From Stenotrophomonas maltophilia (GTDB lineage Bacteria; Pseudomonadota; Gammaproteobacteria; Xanthomonadales; Xanthomonadaceae), in assembly GCF_003205835.1 (NCBI RefSeq), contig NZ_CP029773.1, positions 2,574,501-2,638,500 of the forward strand: a DNA stretch of 64,000 nucleotides. Direction: 5' to 3'. The notes below the pieces were generated by a model that saw nothing but the letters and a program-made list of their open reading frames with translations, was not told where the DNA came from and ran no database searches. Shown here one piece after another: positions 24,848 through 33,009 of this stretch. Position 1 is the stretch's first letter, and each line of letters opens with the position of its first letter. Made by a program: the position numbers and the translations under genes.

Positions 24848-25282
24848 CTACTTCTTCGTCGCCAGTACGATCACCCCGGCCACCACCAGGCCGATGCCGC
24901 TCCATTCCCGCAGGGTCGGACGTTCGCCCAGCAACAGATAGGCGAGCACGATCACCAGCACCACGCTGAATTTGTCGACCACCGCCACCTTGGCCAGCTC
25001 GCCACTCTGCAGCGCGCGGAAGTAGAACAGCCACGACGCACCCGTGGCCAGCGCCGACAGCACCAGGAACAGCTGCGTGCGCCCGGGCAGCAGCAACGGA
25101 TTGGACCACTTGCCGGTGACCACCACCAGCGGCAGGATCACCGCCGCCACCACCAGGGTGCGGATGGCCATGGCCAGGTCCGAGTCGACGCCCTTGACGC
25201 CCACCTTGGCGAACAGCGCGGTCAGCGCGGCGAAGCAGGCTGACAGGCCGGCCCAGACCAGCCACTGCGGAACGTTCTGCAT
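24848..25282 (-). CDS. EamA-family (DMT) half-size transporter
   Basis: 144 residues with five membrane helices, i.e. a single EamA domain. L-S-A-C-F-A-A-L-T-A-L-F-A-K-V-G-V-K-G-V-D-S begins the domain, and L-L-G-E-R-P-T-L-R-E-W-S-G-I-G-L-V-V-A-G-V closes it; both are typical. Half-size members probably dimerise. GGGAG precedes ATG at 25282. Substrate unknown. Confidence 0.85.
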   Translation of the reverse strand: MQNVPQWLVWAGLSACFAALTALFAKVGVKGVDSDLAMAIRTLVVAAVILPLVVVTGKWSNPLLLPGRTQLFLVLSALATGASWLFYFRALQSGELAKVAVVDKFSVVLVIVLAYLLLGERPTLREWSGIGLVVAGVIVLATKK

Positions 25283-25369
25283 GCTGTGCCACTCCCGGTT
25301 CCCAGAGCACCCACTGCCCACGCTACTCTCATCGCCCGCCTGCGCAAGCAGTACCGGCCGCCGTGCGGA

Positions 25370-26542
25370 TCAGGCGCGCTGCAGGCGCTGCTTCAAGCGC
25401 GTATCCATCAGCCCCACCGCCAGCAGCACCGCACTGGTCAGCCAACCGGCGGCCAGCAGATGGGTCTGCGGCAACAGCACGCCCAGCACCACCAGCGCCA
25501 CGGCACCGAACAGATGCGACCAGGGCGCACGCCCATACACCACCCGCTTGTACAGGGCGCTCCCCAGCAGGTAGATCAACGGGCCCGCCACCAGCACGGT
25601 GGCGTACACCGGGGTGACCGCCGCGCCGGGATGATCCATGACCAGATCGTTGCCGACGGCCGTGGCGATGATGCCGGCGATCAGCAGTGCATGCACGTAG
25701 TGGAAGTTGGCGCCCATCCGCCCGGGATCTTCGGCGTGGCTGATGGCCTCGGTGGCATCGTGGCTGGAGATGCCGAAGTACAGCCACCACATGGCGATGG
25801 TGCCGGCGAACGTGGCCAGCACCGCCGATACCACCTCCCCGCTCCAGTGCTCGACCTCACTGAGTACGCCGCCGGTGGCCAGCAGGGTCTCGCCCAGTGC
25901 GACGATGACGAACAGCTGGCAGCGTTCGGCCAGGTGGCCACCCTCGATGGTCCAGTCCCGGGTGTGCGAACGCCCCATGCCCGGGAATGCAAAGCCGAAC
26001 ATCGGCGAAATGTACTCGCAGGCCACCGCCATCGCCCACAACGCCAGCCGCAGAGGACCTTCGGCCGCAGCGCCCGCCAGCCAGAAGCAGGCCGAAACGC
26101 TCACCCAGGCCAGCATGCGGCGGAAGTTCGGCGCCAACGGATGGTTGCGGCCAACCTCGAGCAGCACGAAGGCCGTTCGCCCGACCTGCATCGTGGCGTA
26201 GGCACCGGCGAACATCCACGCACGATCGTCGAACGCCTCGGGGATGGATGAGGACATCAACAGCGCCAGCAGCATGGTGGCGAACAACAGGCCACGGATG
26301 CGTGGCGCCTGTGGATCAAACCAGTTGCTGACCCAGCAGGCGTACTGCCAGCCCAGCCAGACTGCGAACCACAGCACCAGGGTCTGCAGCACGCCGGCCA
26401 GGTCCAGGTGGTGCAGCAGGTGGTGGCTGAGCTGGGTAACGGCAAACACGTAGACCAGGTCGAAGAACAGCTCTTCGTAGGTCACACGGGCATGATGGCC
26501 ATCGCGGTGGCGCAGCGCGGGCAGGCGCAGTCGGGGACTCAT
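25370..26542 (-). CDS. Low-temperature-requirement A (LtrA) family membrane protein
   Basis: 390 residues with about 11 membrane helices. The family start V-T-Y-E-E-L-F-F-D-L-V-Y-V-F-A-V-T-Q-L-S is at residues 20-39, and the conserved H-x-x-E-R-C-Q-L-F-V-I-V-A-L-G-E-T is in the middle. Named from a Listeria cold-growth mutant; function is unknown. It starts ten bases after the upstream small membrane protein gene, which suggests an operon. Confidence 0.88.
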   Translation of the reverse strand: MSPRLRLPALRHRDGHHARVTYEELFFDLVYVFAVTQLSHHLLHHLDLAGVLQTLVLWFAVWLGWQYACWVSNWFDPQAPRIRGLLFATMLLALLMSSSIPEAFDDRAWMFAGAYATMQVGRTAFVLLEVGRNHPLAPNFRRMLAWVSVSACFWLAGAAAEGPLRLALWAMAVACEYISPMFGFAFPGMGRSHTRDWTIEGGHLAERCQLFVIVALGETLLATGGVLSEVEHWSGEVVSAVLATFAGTIAMWWLYFGISSHDATEAISHAEDPGRMGANFHYVHALLIAGIIATAVGNDLVMDHPGAAVTPVYATVLVAGPLIYLLGSALYKRVVYGRAPWSHLFGAVALVVLGVLLPQTHLLAAGWLTSAVLLAVGLMDTRLKQRLQRA

Positions 26543-26551
26543 GGCACTCCT

Positions 26552-26818
26552 TCAGCGCGCCAGGCGCCAGTACAGGACACCGGCCAGCAATGCCGGCACC
26601 GCGAACACCAGCAGCAGGATCGGCAGCTCCTCGCGTACCGCATAGCCGGCCTTGCTGACGCCTACGCACATGTTGGTCACGGCCACCAGCAGCCAGGTGG
26701 CGATGAACGCGACCAGCGCGGTGGGCAGCTGCGAGCTGCCCACGCTCCAGAGATGGCCGAACAGCAGGAACACCCCCAGCAGCAGGATGCCCGCGGTGAT
26801 CACCAGAAGCACATGCAT
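26552..26818 (-). CDS. Small three-helix membrane protein
   Basis: 88 residues, three hydrophobic helices joined by short loops; not recognised. ATG at 26818 has AAGGAG eight bases upstream, a strong ribosome-binding site that supports expression. Probably co-transcribed with the LtrA gene ten bases downstream, so a linked membrane function is likely. Divergent from the sigma-factor gene. Confidence 0.65.
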   Translation of the reverse strand: MHVLLVITAGILLLGVFLLFGHLWSVGSSQLPTALVAFIATWLLVAVTNMCVGVSKAGYAVREELPILLLVFAVPALLAGVLYWRLAR

Positions 26819-26942
26819 GTATCGATCTCCTTGAGCCTGCAGGCAGGCTAGCCCGGGCCGATTCTGCGCTCCAGCCGATGATCGTGGTTTCACCTTCCAG
26901 CCGCCGCGAACAATCGGCAGGATCCGCCAAACATGGCAAACG

Positions 26943-26965
26943 CGAACGGTTCCCATTAGTATTGC
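26943..26965. promoter_or_regulatory. Candidate Fur box upstream of the FecI-type sigma gene
   Basis: GAACGGTTCCCATTAGTATT partly matches the Fur consensus (GATAATGATTCCCATTATC-like), about 60 bp before the sigma-factor ATG. Genes of this type are usually Fur-repressed. The match is imperfect. Confidence 0.4.
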
Positions 26966-27021
26966 GTCATCGCGCAGGGATGCCTCCCCGCGCCCGCCCT
27001 TCGCCCTTGCTGCCCGTCCGG

Positions 27022-27546
27022 ATGTCCCAGCTGCCCTCATCCCACCCACCTGTGCTGCCACTGGTGTCTTCGCTGGTGCGCCACTACGAGGAACTGGTGG
27101 ACTACCTGCGCCGTCGTTTCCGTTCGCCCGGACTGGCCCGCGAGGTGGTGCACGATGTCTGTGTGCGCCTGCTGGAACGCCCGGCCGTGCCCGACGCGCG
27201 GCAGCCGATCGCACTGCTGCGCCGGATCGCCCACGACGCTGCGGTTGATCGCTGCCGCGCCGAGGATCTGCGCCGGCACTGGGTGGAACCCTGCGCCGAG
27301 CTTCCCGAGGGCGCCTGCGAGCGCCCCGGACCCGAGCGCCAGGCGCAGGGCCAGCAGGCGCTGCAGCGGCTGACCACCAGCATCGAGCGCATGCCCTGCC
27401 GGCGGCAGCAGGTGTTCATCCTGCACAAGATCCACGAGCTGCCCCAGGCCGAGGTGGCGCAGCGGATGGGCATCGGCCTGAAGGCAGTGGAACGTCATCT
27501 GCGCCTGGCCATGGCCGACTGCCGGCTGCACGGTGCGCTGCGGTGA
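27022..27546 (+). CDS. FecI-type ECF sigma factor
   Basis: 174 residues from ATG at 27022. Sigma region 2 (H-Y-E-E-L-V-D-Y-L-R-R-R-F, residues ~20-32) and region 4 (I-E-R-M-P-C-R-R-Q-Q-V-F-I-L-H-K-I-H-E-L-P-Q-A-E-V-A) match FecI-group sigmas that recruit RNA polymerase to outer-membrane receptor promoters. The frame extends upstream to an ATG at 26980, which would run close to the candidate Fur box. It overlaps the FecR gene by GTGA. Order sigma, anti-sigma, receptor is typical of surface-signalling operons. Confidence 0.88.
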   Translation: MSQLPSSHPPVLPLVSSLVRHYEELVDYLRRRFRSPGLAREVVHDVCVRLLERPAVPDARQPIALLRRIAHDAAVDRCRAEDLRRHWVEPCAELPEGACERPGPERQAQGQQALQRLTTSIERMPCRRQQVFILHKIHELPQAEVAQRMGIGLKAVERHLRLAMADCRLHGALR

Positions 27547-28394
27547 GCCCTGCATCACCCGATCCGGCACCGCCGTCGGCGCCCGCCGAACCGTCCGCCG
27601 AGGACACGCTCGATCAGCACCGGGAGGCACTGAAGGAGCGTTTCCCGTTGCCAGGCCCGGAGCAGTTGCAGCGGCGGCGCGGCGGATCTGGCGCAAAACG
27701 GGTACTGCCGGTGCTGTTGCTTGCGGCCGGAGCGCTGCTGTTGACCGACCCGGCCTGGCAGGTGCGTGACTACCAGACCGCCGTCGGCGAGCGCCGCGAC
27801 ATCGAGCTGCCGGACGGCAGCCGCGTGCTGCTCGACGCGGGAACCCACCTGCAGGTCCGTCGCCATCTGCGTTCGCGGCGGGTGCTGCTGGCGCAGGGCC
27901 ATGCGCGCTTCGAGGTGCAGCATTCGGCGTGGCGCCGCTTCCAGGTTGATGCCGGGCCGGTACAGGTACGCAACTACGGCACGGTGTTCGATATTGACCG
28001 CCAGGGCGATCTCAGCGAAGTCACGCTGTGGCGCGGCGAGGTCGGTGTCAGGGTGGATGGCGGCGGCACCGAGCAGCGACTGAAGCCGGGGCAGCGCCTG
28101 CTGGCCCAGCCAGGCTCGCTGTCTCCGCCGGAAGCTGTGGACCCGGACCGGGCCGACTGGACCACCGGCCGGCTGCAGTTCGACCGCATGCCACTGAGCG
28201 AGGTGCTGCGCATCCTGCAGCGCTATCACGACCGTCCGATCGTGCTGGACGACCCGGCACTGGGTCCGCTGCAGGTGTCGGGCGTGTTCGATGCCGATCG
28301 TGCCGAGACGGCGGTCGCCTTGTTGCCGGAGATCCTGCCGGTCCAGGTGCATACCGCCGCCGACGGCAGCCTGCATCTGCGCGCCCGCGATTGA
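27543..28394 (+). CDS. FecR-type anti-sigma regulator
   Basis: 283 residues from GTG at 27543, overlapping the sigma stop. A short cytoplasmic N-terminus, one membrane helix at about residues 54-70 (V-L-P-V-L-L-L-A-A-G-A-L-L-L), then the periplasmic FecR domain (E-L-P-D-G-S-R-V-L-L-D-A-G-T and A-R-F-E-V) and a C-terminal secretin/TonB-like (DUF4974) region (F-D-R-M-P-L-S-E-V-L-R-I-L-Q-R-Y). It transmits receptor occupancy across the inner membrane to the sigma factor. Confidence 0.9.
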   Translation: MSPASPDPAPPSAPAEPSAEDTLDQHREALKERFPLPGPEQLQRRRGGSGAKRVLPVLLLAAGALLLTDPAWQVRDYQTAVGERRDIELPDGSRVLLDAGTHLQVRRHLRSRRVLLAQGHARFEVQHSAWRRFQVDAGPVQVRNYGTVFDIDRQGDLSEVTLWRGEVGVRVDGGGTEQRLKPGQRLLAQPGSLSPPEAVDPDRADWTTGRLQFDRMPLSEVLRILQRYHDRPIVLDDPALGPLQVSGVFDADRAETAVALLPEILPVQVHTAADGSLHLRARD

Positions 28395-28466
28395 TTACCA
28401 CGCCGAGGGTGGGTTGCGCGTCGTCCCATCCGGCAAGTGCTTGAACCCTTCCGAAGGACCCCACGC

Positions 28467-30896
28467 ATGACCCGCCCTGTTCCGCCCGCCGCACTGCGCC
28501 GGCTGGCCCCCACCCTGCTCGCCGCCTGCCTGTGTGCGGCGCTGCCCGCCACCGCGCAGACCGCTGCGTCCGCACCCGTCGAACTACACCTGCCGGCCGG
28601 CCCGCTGCAGGCTTCGCTCAACTCGCTGGCGCGGCAGAGTGGCATCCAGCTGCTGTTCGCGGCCGACAGCGTGAGCGGCCGCAACGCGCCCGCCCTCGAC
28701 GGCCGCTACACCCCGCACGACGCCCTGCAGCGCCTGCTGGCCGGGCAAGGCCTGGCGATGCAGGAGCGCTCGCCGGGGGTGTTCGTGGTGAGTGCCGCGC
28801 CAGCATCGCCCAAGCCCCGCGCTCCGGCCCGGGCCGCGTCATCGGCAGCGTCCCCGGCCACGACCACTTCGCTGGCCCGCGTCACGGTATCGGCCTCGAC
28901 CGCGCGCATGCCGCAGGGTGAGACTGCGATGCCCAACACCATCACCGTACTGACCCGCGAGGACATCGCGCAGCAGCTGGCGCTGGGCTCGGATGTCTCG
29001 CGCGTGCTGTCGGCGCAGATCCCGGCGTTTGCCCCGGCGCGCGAGAAGATGTCCAACTACGGCGAAACCATGCGTGGCCGCGGCATCCTGTACATGGTCG
29101 ACGGCGTGCCGCAGTCGACGCCGCTGCGCGATGGTTCCCGTGATTCGCACACCATCGATCCGGCGATGATCGAACGCATCGAGGTCATCCACGGTGCCAA
29201 CGCACTGCAGGGCATCGGCGGTACCGGTGGCATCGTCAACATCATCACCCGCAGCGCGCCCAGCGAGCCGGGCGCCTTCCTGCTCGATACCAACATCAGC
29301 TACAGCTCGGCGCTGCCCAGCCGCCGTGATGACAACGGCCAGCGCGGCTCGGCACTGGTCGGCATGCGCGGCGAGCAGTTCGACCTGGTTGCCGGCCTCG
29401 CCTACGAGAAGCAGGGGCTGTTCCATGACGGCGAGGGCCGTTCGATCGGCACCAACGCGCAGGGCGAACTGATGGATTCGACCTCGTCGAACGTGTTCGC
29501 CAAGCTGGGCTGGAACATTGCCGAGGGCCACCGCCTGCAGTTGATGGCCAACCGCTACGAGCTGCGCGGGCTGGACAACTACCTGGCGGTGAACGGTGAT
29601 TACCGCACCGGCCGCCCGACCATTTCGGTGCCCGGCGATACCCCGCTGGAGCCGCCGATGAACCGCTCGCGTTCGTTGACGCTGGACTACAGCGCCGCCG
29701 ACCTGCTCGGTGGCCGCTTCCAGGCGCAGGCCTTCGCGGTGGACTTCGAAGGCCGCTATGGCGCCAGCCAGTGGGACCCGTGGGGCAACACCGGCGCCAA
29801 CGCCGCCTGGGACCAGACCCAGAACGAATCGGACAAGCGCGGCTTCAAGCTGACCCAGAGCTGGGCCCGCATCGCCGACACCACGCTGGACGTGACCCTG
29901 GGCCTGGACGGCCTGCGCGATCGCACCCACCAGGTGCTGCTGGCCAGTGGCATGAACTGGGTGCCGCAGACCACCTACCAGAGCCTGTCGCCACTGCTGC
30001 AGCTGCACTGGTGGCCAACCGACCACCTGATGCTGTCCGGCGGCCTGCGCTACGAAAAGGGCGAGCTGGAAGTAGGCGACTACACCACCCTGCCGCGCTA
30101 CGGCGCACGCAAGGTGGCTGGCGGCAAGCCGACCATGAGCGAGACCCTGCCCAACTTCGGCGCGGTCTGGTACATCAACGATCGCCTCAACGCCTACGCC
30201 TCGTATTCGGAAGGCTACACCGTGGCCGACGTTGGCCGTGTGCTGCGTGCAATCAATCGCGACGGCCAACGCGTGGACAATCTGATTGATCTGTCACCGG
30301 TGGTGTCGGACAACCGCGAGATCGGCCTGGAGTACGACGATGGCCGCTTCAGCGGCGACATCGCCTACTACACGTCCGAATCCAAGCTCGGCTCGGTGCT
30401 GATCTACGATCCGGGCATCGACGCCTATGCGGTGCAGCGCCAGGCCACCCGGGTAGAAGGCTTCGAAACCAACCTGCGCCTACGCCTGGGCGACAGCCGG
30501 CTGGGCCTGGGCTACGCGCGCGCCAACGGCCGCTACGACGCCAACGTCGATGGGCGTCTCGACAGCGATCTGGCTGGCGTCAACATCGCGCCAAACCGGC
30601 TGACCGCGTTCTGGGAACAGAACTGGACGCCGCAGCTGAGCACCCGCCTGCAGGCCAGCCACGCCTTCGACCGCGACTTCGACCTGCAGGGGGCACGCGT
30701 GGCCGAGTTCAAGGGCTACACCACGGTGGATCTGGTCGCACGCTATGCGCTGGACAAGCACGCCTTCACGCTGGGCGTGCAGAACCTGGCGAACAAGCAG
30801 TACATCAGCTATTACTCGCAGACCACACCGTCGAACCCAAGCTATTTCTCGGGCCGCGGCCGGGTGCTGACGCTGGGGTGGCAGTACCGGTACTGA
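28467..30896 (+). CDS. TonB-dependent transducer receptor with STN domain (FecA-like)
   Basis: 809 residues. Signal peptide to about residue 31 (A-L-P-A-T-A-Q). An N-terminal secretin/TonB (STN) signalling domain spans ~38-110 (L-P-A-G-P-L-Q-A-S-L-N-S-L-A-R-Q-S-G-I-Q-L-L), then a linker rich in Ala/Pro/Ser, a plug (I-E-V-I-H-G-A-N-A-L-Q-G-I-G-G-T-G-G-I) and a barrel ending W-Q-Y-R-Y. The STN domain contacts FecR, so this receptor both imports an iron chelate and signals its presence. The ligand is not predictable. ATG at 28467 has GAAGGA upstream. blaL1 follows after a hairpin. Confidence 0.93.
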   Translation: MTRPVPPAALRRLAPTLLAACLCAALPATAQTAASAPVELHLPAGPLQASLNSLARQSGIQLLFAADSVSGRNAPALDGRYTPHDALQRLLAGQGLAMQERSPGVFVVSAAPASPKPRAPARAASSAASPATTTSLARVTVSASTARMPQGETAMPNTITVLTREDIAQQLALGSDVSRVLSAQIPAFAPAREKMSNYGETMRGRGILYMVDGVPQSTPLRDGSRDSHTIDPAMIERIEVIHGANALQGIGGTGGIVNIITRSAPSEPGAFLLDTNISYSSALPSRRDDNGQRGSALVGMRGEQFDLVAGLAYEKQGLFHDGEGRSIGTNAQGELMDSTSSNVFAKLGWNIAEGHRLQLMANRYELRGLDNYLAVNGDYRTGRPTISVPGDTPLEPPMNRSRSLTLDYSAADLLGGRFQAQAFAVDFEGRYGASQWDPWGNTGANAAWDQTQNESDKRGFKLTQSWARIADTTLDVTLGLDGLRDRTHQVLLASGMNWVPQTTYQSLSPLLQLHWWPTDHLMLSGGLRYEKGELEVGDYTTLPRYGARKVAGGKPTMSETLPNFGAVWYINDRLNAYASYSEGYTVADVGRVLRAINRDGQRVDNLIDLSPVVSDNREIGLEYDDGRFSGDIAYYTSESKLGSVLIYDPGIDAYAVQRQATRVEGFETNLRLRLGDSRLGLGYARANGRYDANVDGRLDSDLAGVNIAPNRLTAFWEQNWTPQLSTRLQASHAFDRDFDLQGARVAEFKGYTTVDLVARYALDKHAFTLGVQNLANKQYISYYSQTTPSNPSYFSGRGRVLTLGWQYRY

Positions 30897-30942
30897 TCCA
30901 TGGCGCCCTTATGGGAGCCATGAAATCTATGCGCGACGCGAT

Positions 30943-30976
30943 GAAGGAGGCCCATGCTAGTTTCTGGGCCTCCTTC
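30943..30976 (+). terminator. Perfect 11-bp stem between the receptor gene and blaL1
   Basis: GAAGGAGGCCC at 30943-30953 and GGGCCTCCTTC at 30966-30976 with a 12-base loop. It is followed by AAACGG rather than a U-run. It could end the receptor transcript, insulate blaL1, or affect the L1 leader, since the L1 ATG is only 15 bases further on. Confidence 0.5.
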
Positions 30977-30988
30977 AAACGGACGTGA

Positions 30989-31864
<876 letters not shown>

Positions 31865-31868
31865 TTCT

Positions 31869-31923
31869 GTAGAGTCGAGCTTGCTCGACTGAAGCAGAGC
31901 AGTCGAGCATCGCTCGACTCTAC
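31869..31923. repeat. Inverted SMAG pair
   Basis: A GTAG-headed AGTCGAGC/GCTCGACT palindrome and an inverted copy ending CTAC, five bases after blaL1. A further stem AGCCGAG/CTCGGCT lies at 31932-31951. Confidence 0.88.
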
Positions 31924-31960
31924 AAAGAGCAAGCCGAGGGTGGGCTCGGCTCTCCGAAGG

Positions 31961-31983
31961 GTGCCGGTCAGGACGACCGGCAC
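31961..31983 (-). terminator. GC-rich hairpin after the DUF411 gene
   Basis: GTGCCGGTC and GACCGGCAC around AGGAC, nine bases beyond the DUF411 stop in the convergent gap with blaL1. It is a likely RNA 3' end for the minus-strand gene, without a clear U-run. Confidence 0.45.
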
Positions 31984-31992
31984 CCGCGACCA

Positions 31993-32532
31993 TCAGCCGC
32001 CCTGGCCGTGCTGCGCGAACGGCTCGGTGGTGCCATCGGTGCGTACCAGCTCGACGGTATACGGCTGCACGTAGCCGTCCGGCATTTCCATGCCCGGCGA
32101 ACCGGCCGGCATGCCGGGCAGCACCAGCCCACGCGCCGCCGGACGTTCGGCCAGCAGTCGCTTGATGTCTTCGGCCGGGATATGGCCTTCAACCACGTAA
32201 CCACCGATCTCGGCGGTGTGGCAGGAGGCCTTGCCAACCGGCACACCCAGCCGGACCTTGATCGGGTTCATGTCATCGGTATCGCGCACATCCACCTGGA
32301 AGCCTTCGGCCTTCAGGTGGTCGACCCAGATGCCGCAGCAGCCACAGCTGGCGGTCTTGTGCACGATGGCAATGGGCAGTGCCGGGTCCACCTGCGACGG
32401 GCTGGACTTGATCGGTGCCGCCGGGGCTTCGCTGGCAACCGGCGCGGCAGGCGATTCTTCGGCAGCGCGCGCGCAGGCGGTCGTGGCCAGTACGGTGCCC
32501 AGCAGCAGGCCGAGGGAGAGAGAACGGTTCAT
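31993..32532 (-). CDS. DUF411 metal-binding envelope protein
   Basis: 179 residues from ATG at 32532. An export signal ends around T-T-A-C-A-R-A and may be a lipobox (Cys ~residue 20). The DUF411 core is clear: V-H-K-T-A-S-C-G-C-C-G-I-W-V-D-H-L-K-A-E-G-F, K-A-S-C-H-T-A-E-I-G-G-Y-V-V-E-G-H-I-P-A and G-L-V-L-P-G-M-P-A-G-S-P-G-M-E. Such proteins often sit in copper or silver resistance clusters and probably bind Cu through the CxCC and CH motifs. A CopL-like gene lies just upstream on the same strand. Confidence 0.85.
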   Translation of the reverse strand: MNRSLSLGLLLGTVLATTACARAAEESPAAPVASEAPAAPIKSSPSQVDPALPIAIVHKTASCGCCGIWVDHLKAEGFQVDVRDTDDMNPIKVRLGVPVGKASCHTAEIGGYVVEGHIPAEDIKRLLAERPAARGLVLPGMPAGSPGMEMPDGYVQPYTVELVRTDGTTEPFAQHGQGG

Positions 32533-32570
32533 GGTGTTGATTCCTTTGCAGATGCGGGCAACGCGGCCCG

Positions 32571-32597
32571 CTGCCTGCGCATCGAAGGCGCAGGCAG
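32571..32597 (-). terminator. Hairpin between CopL-like and DUF411 genes
   Basis: CTGCCTGCGC pairs with GCGCAGGCAG across a 7-base loop, within the 116-bp gap. It may partially separate the two genes. Confidence 0.4.
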
Positions 32598-32648
32598 AGT
32601 CGAGAATGAGTCGAGCAGCTACGGCAGGCGCTTGAGGCCTGCAGGGAA

Positions 32649-32984
32649 TCACACGATGGGAGGCCGTAGCGGATCCGGCAACGGCGGCGGTGCGCGTTGC
32701 TGGGCGCTGGCTGGTAAAGGTGCCTCACGCCAGGGTGACGCCGGCGTTCCGCTCAGGGTGGCCAGCATGCCGACGCTGGCCGGCGGGCATTCGCACTCAT
32801 TGCTCTGGCAGACCGTAGATGCTGCCTCGTCACAGCACCCGGCCATGGCAGCGGAGTGCGGCGCGGCGCAGTGATCCGCATCGGCCGCCATGGCGTTCGA
32901 CGATGAGGCAAGTGCCAGCGCCGGTGCATTCAGCACCAGGGCAACAAGCAGCATCCATCGCAGCAGCAGGCCAGGCAGGTTCAC
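32649..32984 (-). CDS. CopL-family metal-binding protein
   Basis: About 111 residues if GTG at 32984 is used; an ATG at 33017 would overlap the oxidoreductase stop and adds residues that precede the usual start. A signal/anchor helix (L-L-L-R-W-M-L-L-V-A-L-V-L-N-A-P-A-L-A-L-A) leads to a Cys/His-rich segment (D-H-C-A-A-P-H, G-C-C-D-E-A, C-Q-S-N-E-C-E-C-P-P) and a proline-rich tail. Xanthomonas CopL is needed for copper-induced expression of copAB. Here copA and copB are not adjacent; DUF411 is. Start uncertain. Confidence 0.6.
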   Translation of the reverse strand: MNLPGLLLRWMLLVALVLNAPALALASSSNAMAADADHCAAPHSAAMAGCCDEAASTVCQSNECECPPASVGMLATLSGTPASPWREAPLPASAQQRAPPPLPDPLRPPIV

Positions 32985-33009
32985 CCGCTGATGATAGCCG
33001 ATGCGCGCG

